DNA of 64,000 nt from Raphanus sativus (lineage: Eukaryota; Streptophyta; Magnoliopsida; Brassicales; Brassicaceae), in NCBI RefSeq assembly GCF_000801105.2, contig NC_079512.1:22957848-23021847 (forward strand), read 5' to 3'. The translations under genes were made by a program, and so were the position numbers. Positions 47,957 to 58,886 of this stretch are shown here, in pieces. The notes beneath the pieces are model-generated. The model saw only the letters and a list, made by a program, of their open reading frames with translations, did not search any database and was not told the DNA's origin. Position 1 is the stretch's first letter. Each line of letters begins with the position of its first letter.

Positions 47957-49894
47957 ATGTCTTCTCCCGAGAATCCCTGGTTCTCTCCGAGTCGTCTCGC
48001 CTCCGTTCTGAGTCCGTCGTTGTCCGCCTCTGGTGGGCTTCCCCCCAAACCTCCTGACCCCCCTGACCCATCCCTCCCCCAGCCTCCTCCATCTTCGTCT
48101 GAATTCCCCCCACTATCTCCCTCCACTTCATCTTCTCCCCCAAATAGCACTATTCCCACTACAGTAGACCCTAAAATTATTTTCGAATTTTCAACTGAAA
48201 ATTTGAAGAAATCTTCCACTACTTCTCCCCCTGCTTCTCCAGTGGTGATAGATGTTGCCATGAGTGAACCTGTGGAAGAAACCACAACTACTCCTCTTAC
48301 CCAAACTGGAGACTCCACTGCTACTTTAAACTCTGAACCTGGCCTTACTACTCTCCCTCAGAAAAACTCCCCCATTCTTACAAATAAAGCTTCTGCCTCC
48401 TCTTCAAAACCATCAGAATCCACTCTCCCTCAACCCTCTCTTCCAAAATCCACCCCTCCCTCTGTTCCCAATTCTAATCCCCCTCCTGTAAATCCCTCAC
48501 AAAAAGCCTCTTCCCAGAAATCCCCGAAGCCTAAACTTCCTCATCCCCCTGTTTCATATGCCTCAAAGGTTAAACTCCCCTCTGACCGGTCCCTCTCTAG
48601 ACTTGCTCCCACTACCCTCTCTGCTTCAGGTAAACCTCAAGTGCATATTCCGGATGCTGTCTTTGAGAGAGGTGCAGCTCTTCATAAAGAGTATGTAGTG
48701 GGCTCGTTTCTTGGCAAGATGCCTGATTATGGTCCCATTCAGAGTGTTCTCAACTATATGTGGGGTAAGGGATCCAAGCTTGAGATCCATTTGCTGCCAT
48801 TGAAGCATTCAATGCTCGTTAGAGTCCCAAATGAGTTTATCAGAACCAAAGTGCTTGAGAAAAAGTTGTGGTATGTGGATACCTCCATGTTCTACGTATC
48901 GCAATGGGGCTCTAATCCAGAAGAATCCTACCCTGAAATCACTTCGATACCACTGTGGGCGCACCTCCGTGGTGTTCCATTTGATCTTCGCACCAAGGAG
49001 GGTCTAAGCTTGGCTGCAGGGCTTGTTGGAGAGCCTATTGAGACAGATGATTACACAAAAAATATATCTAGTCTCAATATTGCTCATGTAAAGGTGGAAG
49101 CCAATCTTCAAAAGCCACTGCCTTCGTGTGGAGAACTGGTGCGTCAAAATGGTGACATTATTGATGTTGAGATTGACTACCCTTGGACACCTCCACACTG
49201 CACCCATTGCAATCGCATTGGTCACATAGAGAAAAACTGTATCTACCAGCCTGCTCCTCCTCAAGAAGTGGTAGCAACAGACACTACGCCACCGTCTACT
49301 CCCTCTGTTCATCTTCAAGGCTACTCGCCTCATGTAAGTATGGAGATTGAAGTGAATGCAGGTGTTCCTACTCCGCCCCTGGATCCTCCTGCAGACCTTG
49401 ATCAAGATACTATTCCTGATCTTCCTGATCAAGATGTTTCTCATAGGCATGAGGTCTCTCCTACTGTTCCTCAGGAAGACACTGATCTCTCTGCTGTTGA
49501 TTTTGAGTTCCCTATTATTACTCCCCCTCTTCCTCCCTCCCCTCCCTTTTTCCACCCTTCCTCTCCTAGCCATCCCTCACCTAGCCATCCCTCATCCCCA
49601 CAAAGTGCCTCCCCTCCCTTAATTTTCACCAGATTAGCCTCTCTTGCAACCACTGTTGTTAGCCTTCCTGCCCGCTCTGACCCTATTTCTTCCTCCTCCT
49701 ACATATCCAGAAAACATGCCGCTTACCATAACTCCCCCATCATCACCCTCCCTGAGGCTTTCATGGACAAAAACTCACCCTCTTTTATTGCCACCACTAA
49801 CCCTGACCTCTCAAACCCTCCTGACCTTCCTCCACCTACTTCTGTCCCTGGGAGCTCCCACATAAGTGGAGCGCCTCCTCCCCTTTCTCAATGA
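47957..49894 (+). CDS. LINE ORF1: nucleic-acid-binding protein with DUF4283 and CCHC knuckle
   Basis: 645 aa. Residues 1-215 are Pro/Ser/Thr-rich and disordered. A DUF4283-type domain follows (about 230-400; RGVPFDLRTKEGLSLAAGL). A CCHC zinc knuckle lies near 420 (CTHCNRIGHIEKNC). The rest is Pro-rich and low complexity. Plant L1 ORF1 proteins have this plan and bind the element RNA to form the particle used for retrotransposition. The stop TGA (49892-49894) overlaps the ORF2 start as ATGA. The ORF is complete. Confidence 0.9.
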   Translation: MSSPENPWFSPSRLASVLSPSLSASGGLPPKPPDPPDPSLPQPPPSSSEFPPLSPSTSSSPPNSTIPTTVDPKIIFEFSTENLKKSSTTSPPASPVVIDVAMSEPVEETTTTPLTQTGDSTATLNSEPGLTTLPQKNSPILTNKASASSSKPSESTLPQPSLPKSTPPSVPNSNPPPVNPSQKASSQKSPKPKLPHPPVSYASKVKLPSDRSLSRLAPTTLSASGKPQVHIPDAVFERGAALHKEYVVGSFLGKMPDYGPIQSVLNYMWGKGSKLEIHLLPLKHSMLVRVPNEFIRTKVLEKKLWYVDTSMFYVSQWGSNPEESYPEITSIPLWAHLRGVPFDLRTKEGLSLAAGLVGEPIETDDYTKNISSLNIAHVKVEANLQKPLPSCGELVRQNGDIIDVEIDYPWTPPHCTHCNRIGHIEKNCIYQPAPPQEVVATDTTPPSTPSVHLQGYSPHVSMEIEVNAGVPTPPLDPPADLDQDTIPDLPDQDVSHRHEVSPTVPQEDTDLSAVDFEFPIITPPLPPSPPFFHPSSPSHPSPSHPSSPQSASPPLIFTRLASLATTVVSLPARSDPISSSSYISRKHAAYHNSPIITLPEAFMDKNSPSFIATTNPDLSNPPDLPPPTSVPGSSHISGAPPPLSQ

Positions 49895-52800
49895 GTACAA
49901 AGTTATTTTTTTGGAACGTCCGTGGCATTAACGATCCGGATAAACACTTACCATTTAGCCAATGGTTAAGTTCTTATCGCCCTGTTTTTGGTGCCCTTTT
50001 GGAAACGCACATCAAGGAGCAAAACCTCCCCGTAGTTATGTCTAAACTTTGCCCTGGTTGGAATTTTGCCTCAAATCACAACTCTGATGAAGATGGTCGT
50101 ATCGTAATTATCTGGAGCCACACTATCTCGGTTCGGCTGTTATCTCAGACAAAGCAGTCCCTTACTTGTGAGCTAACTACCTCTCCCTCGCAAAAGATCC
50201 TCTTCACTGCAGTCTATGCCTGTAACACTGTCGCTGAGAGGTCTGATCTTTGGGTGGACCTCCTTAACTTACAGCAGTCTCTTTCTACTGATGATCTACC
50301 TTGGACAGTAGGGGGTGATTTTAATCAAATACTCCATCATTCAGAGCACTCCTCTCCTCATATCGCCTCTCTTACGCCCCCTATGATAGACTTTGCAGAC
50401 TGTCTCACTCAAGCGGGTCTTTTTGACCTCAGATTTCATGGGGAGCTCAATACCTGGACCAACAAAACCCCAACAGCTCCCATAGCCAAAAAACTAGACC
50501 GCCTCCTTGTTAATCAATCTTGGATATCCTTACTCCCCCATAGTTCAGCTACCTTCCTGTCCCCAAACTTCTCTGACCATTCTCCATGCGTTCTAGACCT
50601 TGATGTCCCTCTCCCTATATCTGGCACTAAACCTTTCAAATTTTTCAACTACCTTACCAAACACCCTAAATTCCTCGCCATTGTGATGGACTTCTGGACT
50701 CAGACCGGTGGCACTGCCTTGACTCTTGGAGAACTATGTTGGAACCTAAAACAGATAAAAAGAGTGCTCAAAAAGATTAATCGTGAGAATTTTTCCAAAA
50801 TCCAAGAGAGAGTTGCTATTGCTAACAGTTTGCTTAAAATTGTGCAGGGACAGGCTTTACAAGACCCCACACCAGCCCTGTTTCAAAAGGAACGAGAGCT
50901 AATGGCTAAGTGGGAATTCCTGCGTACTATAGAGGAAGCTTACTTTCGTCAGAAGTCTCGCATCAACTGGCTCAGAGAAGGAGATCTCAATACCTCTTAT
51001 TTTCACAGGATCTGGAAAGTCCGCACGGCAGTCAACTCTATTCGCTCTTTCATGCTCTCGAATGGTGTTCTTATCTTTGATCCAGTGCAAATGGGCTACT
51101 TAGCGATCAACCACTTCAAATCCATCTTGGCGCCTGATGTTACCCCACCCACTATCTCCTCCATTGCATGGTTTCAATCGCTCCTCAGCTTTCGTTGCTC
51201 TGCTGATCACTGCACCTGGCTCTCAATTCTTCCCTCAACAGACACTATAACCACCACCTTGTTCAAGCTCAATCCTAATAAGGCGCCGGGGCCTGATGGG
51301 CTGACCTCTGGGTTTTTCAAAGCCTCCTGGTCTGTGCTAGGTCCTGAAGTAACAGCTTCAATCACTGCTTTCTTCACTACTGGGTTCCTTCCTGCTACTG
51401 TCAACTCCACTATTCTCTCGCTGGTTCCCAAACACCCAGGTGCCTCCTCGGTTGCTGACTACAGACCCATCTCCTGCTGCACTACCCTTTACAAGACCAT
51501 ATCAAAAATACTGGTTGCCAAGCTGAAGCCTATTCTCTCGGACCTTATCCTACCCAACCAGACTGCTTTCATTCAAGGGAGATTGTTGGTGGAGAACACA
51601 ATCCTTGCCACTGATCTTGTTGATGGTTATCACAAAAATAAGGGCCCGCCTCGCATTACTCTCAAGGTCGATATTGCTAAGGCATTTGACACCTTGAACT
51701 GGGACTTCTTATTCATCTGCCTCAGCGCCCTTGAAGTTCCCTCTATCTACTTGAACTGGTTGCGTGCTTGTGTGTGTACACCCTCATTCACTATTGGTTA
51801 CAATGGCACAATCCAGGGCCACTTCAAAGGGAAGCGGGGTCTTCGCCAAGGTGATCCACTCTCTCCCTACCTCTTCGTGATAGCTATGAACTGCCTCTCT
51901 CACCTCCTAAATAAAGGCGCAGCTGAGGGTAGATTTGGGTACCATGCTAAATGTCACTCCTCCAAGCTCACTCACTTGTGTTTTGCGGACGATCTACTGA
52001 TCTTCACGGACGGTTCACTAGCCTCGGTTCAAGCCATCCTGCAGATCCTCCATGACTTCTCTCTCCACTCAGGTCTGGCTGTAAGCGTTCAGAAAACGTC
52101 ATTTGTCTCTTCGGGTCTGACTCAGGATCAAGTGGATGCTATTGCCTCAACCACAGGACTTACTTCGGGCTCCCTTCCTGTACGGTATCTTGGCGTCCCT
52201 CTCACTTCTCAAAAGCTCTCCCTCCAGCTATGCTCTCCCCTTCTGCAGCATATAAAAGGAAAAATTAACTCTTGGAGCTCTAGAGCACTATCATTTGCAG
52301 GGCGTTTAGTGATGCTAAATACAGTTATTGCGGGTATCACAAATTTCTGGTCATCAACCTTTGTGCTCCCGAAAGCGTGTATAAAGAAGATTAACTCTCT
52401 CTGCAGTACCTTCCTATGGCATGGTTCTACGGAGGGCACTCACTCTGCTAGGGTAGCTTGGGATACAGTTACACTATCAAAGGAGGAAGGAGGTCTAGGC
52501 TGCAGGGATTTGGTCGCTTGGAATACTGCTTGTTCTATAAAACTCATATGGCTCTTATTCACAAATGCAGGTTCTATATGGGTTGCTTGGTTTGTGCAAG
52601 AGATACTAAAAGGAGATGTTGCTAACTACTGGATTACAACACCTAAGCAACGTTACGCGTGGTTCACTAATAGGCTTTTGAAGCTGAAGCATATTGCTTA
52701 CGAATGGATTAAGATTCAGGTTGGCTCTGGTACCTCGGTGCGATTCTGGACTGACAACTGGTCTCCATTTGGTAGCCTCTCTGATTTCCTTGCGCCTCAA

Positions 52801-53550
52801 CGCCATAACTCAATGGGTGTTCCCTTAAACTCCTTGCTACGTGACCTCTACTCGGATGGATCCTGGAGTATTCGCCCGTCAAGATCAGAGAGACAGGTTC
52901 AACTTCAGGTTTATCTCTCCTCCCTTCAGCTATCTGACCTTCCTGATAAGACTGTTTGGGTAGTTAATGGGAGCGAATGGAAAAAGTACAATACGGGAGC
53001 AATTTATAAACTACTAAAACAGCATGGGAATTTGGTACCGTGGAAGAGTGTGGTTTGGAATAGGGGAGGTATTCCGAAGCATAGCTTCCTCACATGGCTC
53101 ATTACACTGGATCGCTTGCCAACTAAGGATCGTCTCCTCTCGTGGGGCCTCCAGGTCTCTCCGCAGTGTCTTCTCTGTGCTTCTCCACTGCTTGTGGAGT
53201 CGCGTGATCACTTGTTCTTTGAATGTTCTTTTGCTTTTGGCTTATGGGACATCTTTGCGAGGCGTCTTGGCATCGCTCCCTCTCACTCATGGGCGTCTAC
53301 TCTGTCGGACATGCAGGCACTAGGGGGCTCGTGTTGGCAAAAGAAGCTCACTCTCATAGTCTGGCAGTTAACCCTCTACTCTCTCTGGCTGGAACGGAAC
53401 TCGCGTTTGCACAACCAAGTCCTCAAATCGTACTCCCAGATCGCTTCTACTATGGACAGAACTATCAGAAACCGAATTCAGTGCTTTAGAGAAACCAACC
53501 CTGCGGTTTGCTCCCTCATGATGCAGTTCTGGATGCAATCTGCAAACTGA
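49891..53550 (+). CDS. LINE ORF2: endonuclease and reverse transcriptase
   Basis: 1219 aa. The N-terminal exonuclease-endonuclease-phosphatase domain (FFWNVRGINDP, ETHIKE, GGDFNQIL, SDHSPCVLD) nicks target DNA. The reverse transcriptase is at about 455-720 (NKAPGPDG, DYRPISCCTTLYKTISKIL, KVDIAKAFD, GLRQGDPLSPYLF and the catalytic FADD). A zf-RVT region near the C-terminus carries CLLC and HLFFEC. All catalytic motifs seen are intact and there is no internal stop. No RNase H domain is evident after zf-RVT. The start overlaps the ORF1 stop by one base step (ATGA), suggesting translation by termination-reinitiation on a bicistronic mRNA. Confidence 0.95.
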   Translation: MSTKLFFWNVRGINDPDKHLPFSQWLSSYRPVFGALLETHIKEQNLPVVMSKLCPGWNFASNHNSDEDGRIVIIWSHTISVRLLSQTKQSLTCELTTSPSQKILFTAVYACNTVAERSDLWVDLLNLQQSLSTDDLPWTVGGDFNQILHHSEHSSPHIASLTPPMIDFADCLTQAGLFDLRFHGELNTWTNKTPTAPIAKKLDRLLVNQSWISLLPHSSATFLSPNFSDHSPCVLDLDVPLPISGTKPFKFFNYLTKHPKFLAIVMDFWTQTGGTALTLGELCWNLKQIKRVLKKINRENFSKIQERVAIANSLLKIVQGQALQDPTPALFQKERELMAKWEFLRTIEEAYFRQKSRINWLREGDLNTSYFHRIWKVRTAVNSIRSFMLSNGVLIFDPVQMGYLAINHFKSILAPDVTPPTISSIAWFQSLLSFRCSADHCTWLSILPSTDTITTTLFKLNPNKAPGPDGLTSGFFKASWSVLGPEVTASITAFFTTGFLPATVNSTILSLVPKHPGASSVADYRPISCCTTLYKTISKILVAKLKPILSDLILPNQTAFIQGRLLVENTILATDLVDGYHKNKGPPRITLKVDIAKAFDTLNWDFLFICLSALEVPSIYLNWLRACVCTPSFTIGYNGTIQGHFKGKRGLRQGDPLSPYLFVIAMNCLSHLLNKGAAEGRFGYHAKCHSSKLTHLCFADDLLIFTDGSLASVQAILQILHDFSLHSGLAVSVQKTSFVSSGLTQDQVDAIASTTGLTSGSLPVRYLGVPLTSQKLSLQLCSPLLQHIKGKINSWSSRALSFAGRLVMLNTVIAGITNFWSSTFVLPKACIKKINSLCSTFLWHGSTEGTHSARVAWDTVTLSKEEGGLGCRDLVAWNTACSIKLIWLLFTNAGSIWVAWFVQEILKGDVANYWITTPKQRYAWFTNRLLKLKHIAYEWIKIQVGSGTSVRFWTDNWSPFGSLSDFLAPQRHNSMGVPLNSLLRDLYSDGSWSIRPSRSERQVQLQVYLSSLQLSDLPDKTVWVVNGSEWKKYNTGAIYKLLKQHGNLVPWKSVVWNRGGIPKHSFLTWLITLDRLPTKDRLLSWGLQVSPQCLLCASPLLVESRDHLFFECSFAFGLWDIFARRLGIAPSHSWASTLSDMQALGGSCWQKKLTLIVWQLTLYSLWLERNSRLHNQVLKSYSQIASTMDRTIRNRIQCFRETNPAVCSLMMQFWMQSAN

Positions 53551-53808
53551 ACCGCTTCCTCTTCATCGCTCCTCATTACTTCGATACCATCGACAAACTG
53601 ATTCATCTTCCAACTACTCAAGGGCTTTTTGATTACTGGGCTTGGGTTTTCATTTGCTGTGTGTTATTACGGGCTTTATATTATAGAAGGGCTTAAATTA
53701 TGTAAGGGCGAAAGCCCATAACTAAGGTCTTGGCTAGACCTGTTTTCTTTTCCTTCTCATGCATTTTAATAGAAAAAAGGTTTCAAAAAAAAAAAAGAAT
53801 TAGTTTAA

Positions 53809-54075
53809 TGCTAATTGTCTTTTTTTATCGCGATTAATTAAATGGCACGCAACTCCGTGAAATTTGATGTCATGTATAAACGTCGTAAAGATTTAACACA
53901 AAAAAATAAAATACTGAGACTATTGTTATACCGACGAAACCAACCAAATATACAATAAAATGATAAGAAATCTACGAAAATAAATAATCATATAATCTCG
54001 AGTGACTAAACAATATATAAAATAAATAACGAGAAACTGCAACTAAATTAATCCTCCGGATCCTCAATTTCCATT
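53809..54075. other. Spacer between LINE and GH17
   Basis: AT-rich, includes the probable 3'UTR of the GH17 gene. Nothing else seen. Confidence 0.5.
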
Positions 54076-55902
54076 TCAGTGCCCTGTTGGAAACTCGCAT
54101 TTCCCGTACTCTACAAACACGAAAAGCAAGAACAAAACAAACTAATTTAATTTTTATATTTCTGTCTGGACGTCACAATGTAATTTTATTCGCGTATATA
54201 TACGTAAAATCTAATAGCGGAAAATTTATCAAAAACAGCATATGTTGTTGAACTATCCCAACTTCCATAGTTTGATCATCTAACTAACCATCATCCAACT
54301 ACCTTACCCATCCCTTCAAGAATTTCAGGAAAATATACAAAAAAAAATCGGATAAGAGCAAAAGTGTGAAATAATATACACGTAAAACCTAAGTACTAAT
54401 TACGAGAAAATTAATTATTAATTGAAATGATAATTTTCTAGAGAAAAGGATAGAGTACGTACTAGGAGGTTGCGAGACCACGTACGCTGCACCACCAAAA
54501 TCGCACGTGCCAGCACCACGTGCGTTCTTCTGATAGTAACTGTTGAACGCATAAGAAGCGTGTGCCTCTAACGATTCCGGATCGTAACACGTGGCACCCT
54601 TTTGAATCGGACGGCAATCAGCGCCTCCTTCGCCGCAAGCGTAGTCCAGACCTTCCTGTAGCTTCTCCTTCGACGTTTTCCCGTTCGCCACACACCACGT
54701 CTGTCCCACGTGCGTCGACGACGGTGACTTAACCGGAACATTCTCTTTGCTATCGTCAACCGGCGCTGACTTAGCGGAGAACGGAACGTCATACACTTTG
54801 TTCTCGTTCGGGTAAAACAGCCCGTAGTTTCTCTCGGACGTGGGCCCCGTTTTCTGGTTCTCGTTGAACAGAGCGAACAGATAGACGTCGAGCGGCTCCT
54901 TAGGCTTTAACGGCGTGCCGTTTCCCGTCAACACTCTCTTCACTAAACCGCCGTTATAAGCAGCCGCGTTAGCCGAACCGGCGCCGATCTCGTTCTCGTC
55001 TCCGGCGGAAGGCCATCCCGTCTCCGTCACCACGACTTTAACGTCGTTGAATCCCACGGCGGACATAGCCGCGAAAACGGCGTCGATCTGCGCGTCCAAG
55101 AGATTCTCGTACTTCAAACCGTTGCCGGAATCCACATTCCCGGCGTTCTCTTTGAACAGCGCGTACTCCAGCGAGATCTTATCGGCGTTCGCAGCGTAGG
55201 CGAAGAAGGGGTAAGCATTCACCATCAGATGCGACGACGTTTCGCGGAGAAAATTTAACATCGGTTTAATCACCGGTTCGATTAAATCCGGTTTAAAAGA
55301 ACCGGCCGAAGGAGGATACGAATTCGCCAGCGCGCTCAGAGCGAGCGGCGACGAGATCTTGATCGACTCGTCGAGGTTGAACTTAGCGAGCGAGCTCCGG
55401 ACGTTCTTCATCGCGGGAACTAGGTAAGCCGTCGTGTTCCCGGGATCGACGAACACTTCGTTCCCGACGGCGATCGCTTCGATATCGGTCGCCGGCGTGT
55501 GTTTCTTGACGTTGTCCTGGACCCAGGCGTCGGTGTAGCTCTGATCCTTGGCGGCGGCGGAGAGGTGCTCGTTGGGGAGGGAGACGACGACTTTGATGCC
55601 GGAGTTCGCGAGCGCGGCGAGGACGGATGAGTCGGTGTCGTAAAGCTTGACGCGGTTGATCCCTTGGGATTTGAGAAGCTCGACGACCTTCTCCGGGGGC
55701 GGGAGATTGTTCGCGATCCGGCCGTAGTTTACTCCGATCATTCCAGAATCTGTAAATAAACGACAAAAACGAAGATGGGGATTATAAATTCAACAGATTC
55801 ATACATTCGTAAGGAGAGACGATGAAAATATATACCTGCAAGTGTGAAGGGAATGACTGAGAATGATGAGAGCATGAGCAGAGATAGAACGCAGAGAGAC
55901 AT
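54076..55902 (-). CDS. Glucan endo-1,3-beta-glucosidase, GH17 with CBM43/X8 module
   Basis: Secreted hydrolase of beta-1,3-glucan (callose) in cell walls or plasmodesmata. Exons in transcript order: 55902-55836 (signal peptide MSLCVLSLLMLSSFSVIPFTLA), 55749-54463, and the short 54110-54076 (YGKCEFPTGH), totalling about 462 aa. GH17 domain: GVNYGRIANNLPPP, catalytic acid in AVGNEVF, nucleophile Glu in VTETGWPSAG. The CBM43/X8 module starts at WCVANGK and has six Cys. The protein ends without a GPI-type hydrophobic tail, so it is probably free in the apoplast. The reading frame runs on past 54463 to 54389, but the donor GTACGT and the downstream exon restore the conserved end. Coding GC content is much higher than around it. 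Position matches At5g55180. Confidence 0.94.
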
Positions 55903-55994
55903 ATTGTTGCAGAGATTGGGAAATGTTGGTTTTCGGATGAGCTAGAGCTGCTGTTTATATAGTGGATTATGAGAGGGAGTGGGTGGGACCCCAC

Positions 55995-56265
55995 CAGAGG
56001 CGGATCTATATAGGAGTTAGGGGGTGCATCTGCAACAGGTTAAATATAAGATTTTAATCTTTAAGCTTGTTTGTGTAATAATTAATAGCTCAGTTGGTTA
56101 CATACTTTGCCTATTATCCCCCCTTTCCATGTTTCGAAACCTCTCCTTGCACCCTTAAATATCTGTTTTTCTTTAAGTTTTGAATTTCTCTTGTGTAAAT
56201 TGGATCTAAAGTATATTTAGAAAAAAATATGACCCAGGTAAAATTTTGTACTGGGTCCGCCACTG
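55995..56265. mobile_element. hAT-type MITE in the GH17 promoter
   Basis: A 271-base element with terminal inverted repeats CAGAGGCGGATC and GGTCCGCCACTG (10 of 12 pair) and a perfect 8-base duplication GACCCCAC at 55987-55994 and 56266-56273. Eight-base duplications and CAG-starting termini are hAT features. It lies about 90 bases upstream of the GH17 start codon. Confidence 0.88.
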
Positions 56266-56273
56266 GACCCCAC

Positions 56274-58713
56274 GTGAAATAGTGGGGACGGTCTTTTTGT
56301 TTTTTTACTAACTGTTAAAAATTGCGATTTTTTGTACTATTTTCAACTCGTGCACTCAATGACGTGTGGAAGTAAATTGCGAGACCGTTTCAATGGGAGC
56401 TGTTTCAAATGCAGTCAGATGGTGGGTACGTGCCAAATTAGCATTAGAATTTTACTGTTTTTTTTAATAAAAAAATTATCATGCAGCTTTTTATACTTAA
56501 AACGTTATGTATGATTATAGAAATGGATTGTAATCTTTCTTTAATCACGTTAGATTACATAGTCTGATAAAACCAAACCAAACCACACTAAACCAATGAT
56601 CACTAGTTTATTTGTATCTTTATAAAATTGATTTGAATTTAATAATGATATGACTGCATTGGCGTTAAAGAAAAATTATTACAACCGTTGAGCTATACGT
56701 AATTCAGTCAATATGTTCACTAAATATTTGGTCACCGAGGCAAATTAACCATACCTTCATTTTTGATAGTATTAATAACTTGTTGAAAACAGCTATAATA
56801 TATCCGTTAAAGTTAAAAATTCATATAGGCGACGAAACTGGTCGGATGAGTAAATAAATAATGGATGACGTGACGCATTAACTTATCATTAACCTGCTAT
56901 AATAGCTTGGTAAAATTTATCGTTTGTTGTTGGAATATCGACCTTTACTAGTATATAATCACTTCATGGTGTTAAAGAACACTTTCTCATCGAGAAATGA
57001 AGAATCTATTACAATGGGGGCCATGGACATGGTGACATTGTTCTATCTCCTAAATTTGAACGTTGTAGCTCTGATTTCTAACGTCTCTTTTTAGAAAATT
57101 CCCAATTATTCTGCACTTTCTCCCATTTGGATGTATTATATCGATAAATGGTTTAGATGAAATCCGGTGATCGAAGGGTACTGTTCTTAGAATTTAAATG
57201 ACATATATAAATGCCTAGTAGTTCATTTGTTTATTTACAAGTTTGATATAAGAATAACGTGTAACATTTTGTCTTTTTCAAATTCAACTTCTAACTAGTA
57301 AATCAGATTTAGCAACTTGGCCTATATTGATCAAAAAAAAAAAAAAAAAAGCAACTTGGCCTATAATGAACGCGTTTAGATGTGTCATATGTGGCAAAAA
57401 TTATGAACCATGTAGGTTAGCTAATCAAACACCTCAGGCTTTTTCTCAAAAAAAAAAAAACTGGATAATAATGAATCAAGCTAAATGGTCCATATATTTG
57501 GTGTCCGTCCAAGGAAAAAACCGATATTTGTAGTTTAGTTGTACTACACAAGTTGAACACTACTGCTATCTATTAATTTTTGATGTAATTACTAATTGAA
57601 AAATAAATAACTTAGCTATACCGACGTGAAATATGCATTTACGTTTTTGAATAATCTTCATACGAAATTGTATTAACCTGTTAGTGACAAACTGCCAATA
57701 GTTCATTCGATTTTAATTTATTTATTTTACCATGAATGATTTGCATGTCACTGTATAAAATTAATTTAACAATTCGAAGGGATCGTAGTCCAGAGGCTGG
57801 TTCAATTCTATGCACATATGCTCCATACCAATGTACATATGGTTGCTATTACAATTCGAAATTAGGATGGTCTAGATACACCGATATATACACACACACA
57901 CACACAGATAACAAATATAATATTTTGGATTATGAAAGTTAACTTTACCATTCTATATATGTTTGTGGGGTGTATCGACATCCAGCGTACGTTATCTTTC
58001 GCCCAGGCTCGAAGTCGGTAAGCTCTGGTTCACACGGAAACGAAAATTGAAACACAATGTACATGAAAAAAACATTATGTTATACAGAGAGATGTCACTT
58101 TCATATTGACTTGTTTCTACCTATTACCTCCATACTCCAAATATGAACGTAATAAAAGTCTAATATGAATACAAATATGCACATATAGATAATCATTTTT
58201 TCTTATCAGCCAAGAAATGGAATTCAATGTGTTAGGTCACTTGTATGATGTCTGTCCACCAAGTTGAGTTTTAGATAGGAATGTTAGCTGCTTGTCCTTG
58301 ATGTCTACGCTAGGACAAAAAAAAAATGTTACTATATAATAAAATAAATATAGATGTCTATTATAGTAGTGTCTGGTTGCAGTTGGTAGTCGTCACGAAA
58401 CATAGACTAAATAACCATTCACATACTACGGTTTACATAATTTTGTAAAACTGTTTAAATATCATGCTTCAATTTATGCTGGGTCTTTATGATACTGTAT
58501 TCGAAGGAGAAAATACAATCTTTAACACAATATACTCAATAATGAAACTCAAAATTCTAACTCTTAAGCTTCAATAATATTACATAAACAGTGTTAAGCA
58601 TAAGAAAGCAACATAGAAACAAATTTTGTAACTAATGAGTAATGTGCAGATACACTAGTTAGGAATGTTGTTATATCACTGTTTTCATGAAGTTTGTTTA
58701 TTGTTGTCCAAAC
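56274..58713. other. Large gene-poor spacer
   Basis: AT-rich, with a tail-only scar at 57311-57365 and a CA repeat at 57890-57907. Short ORFs have no family signal. No gene was found. Confidence 0.45.
57311..57365. mobile_element. Tail-only retroposon scar
   Basis: AGCAACTTGGCCTATA duplicated exactly at 57311-57326 and 57350-57365 around TTGATC plus about 17 A. Confidence 0.8.
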
Positions 58714-58886
58714 TTTTTTTTTTTTTTGATAATTCTGGTGTCTGGGCAGTCACATTCCCAACTATCCTCCGAAGAGAGTCCAACGCTCCAACGGAATGGA
58801 TGTTAAATCCGTTGTGGCCAAGACTCGAACCCAGGTGGCGGACAGTACAGCTGTACCTCCTTTACCACCAAGCTACGAACACTTGG
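58714..58886 (-). mobile_element. tRNA-derived SINE
   Basis: Read on the minus strand it begins near 58886 with a pol III A box (TAGCTTGGTGGT) and B box (GGTTCGAGTC) in tRNA spacing, continues through an unrelated body and ends ATTATC plus 14 A. AAACTT-like sequence flanks both sides (58710 and 58889), a weak target duplication. The structure fits Brassicaceae SINEs; the exact family is not assigned. Confidence 0.8.

Larger units (their letters stand above)
47909..53808 (+). mobile_element. Full-coding LINE (L1-type non-LTR retrotransposon)
   Basis: A 15-base duplication AAAGAATTAGTTTAA flanks it (47909-47923 and 53794-53808). It carries two uninterrupted ORFs and ends in GGTTTC plus an A-tail. 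Oddly, a run of about 30 A directly follows the left duplication and only GGA separates it from the ORF1 start, so there is essentially no 5'UTR. Intact ORFs and perfect duplications imply a young insertion, in DNA between RAN and the GH17 gene. Confidence 0.93.

Noticed and set aside
49004..49573. 189-codon minus-strand ORF inside LINE ORF1
   Set aside because: Mirror of the Pro/Ser-rich ORF1 sequence; Arg-rich shadow without a domain.
55383..55766. Arg-rich minus-strand ORF overlapping GH17
   Set aside because: Out-of-frame shadow of the GC-rich GH17 exon on the same strand; no family resemblance.
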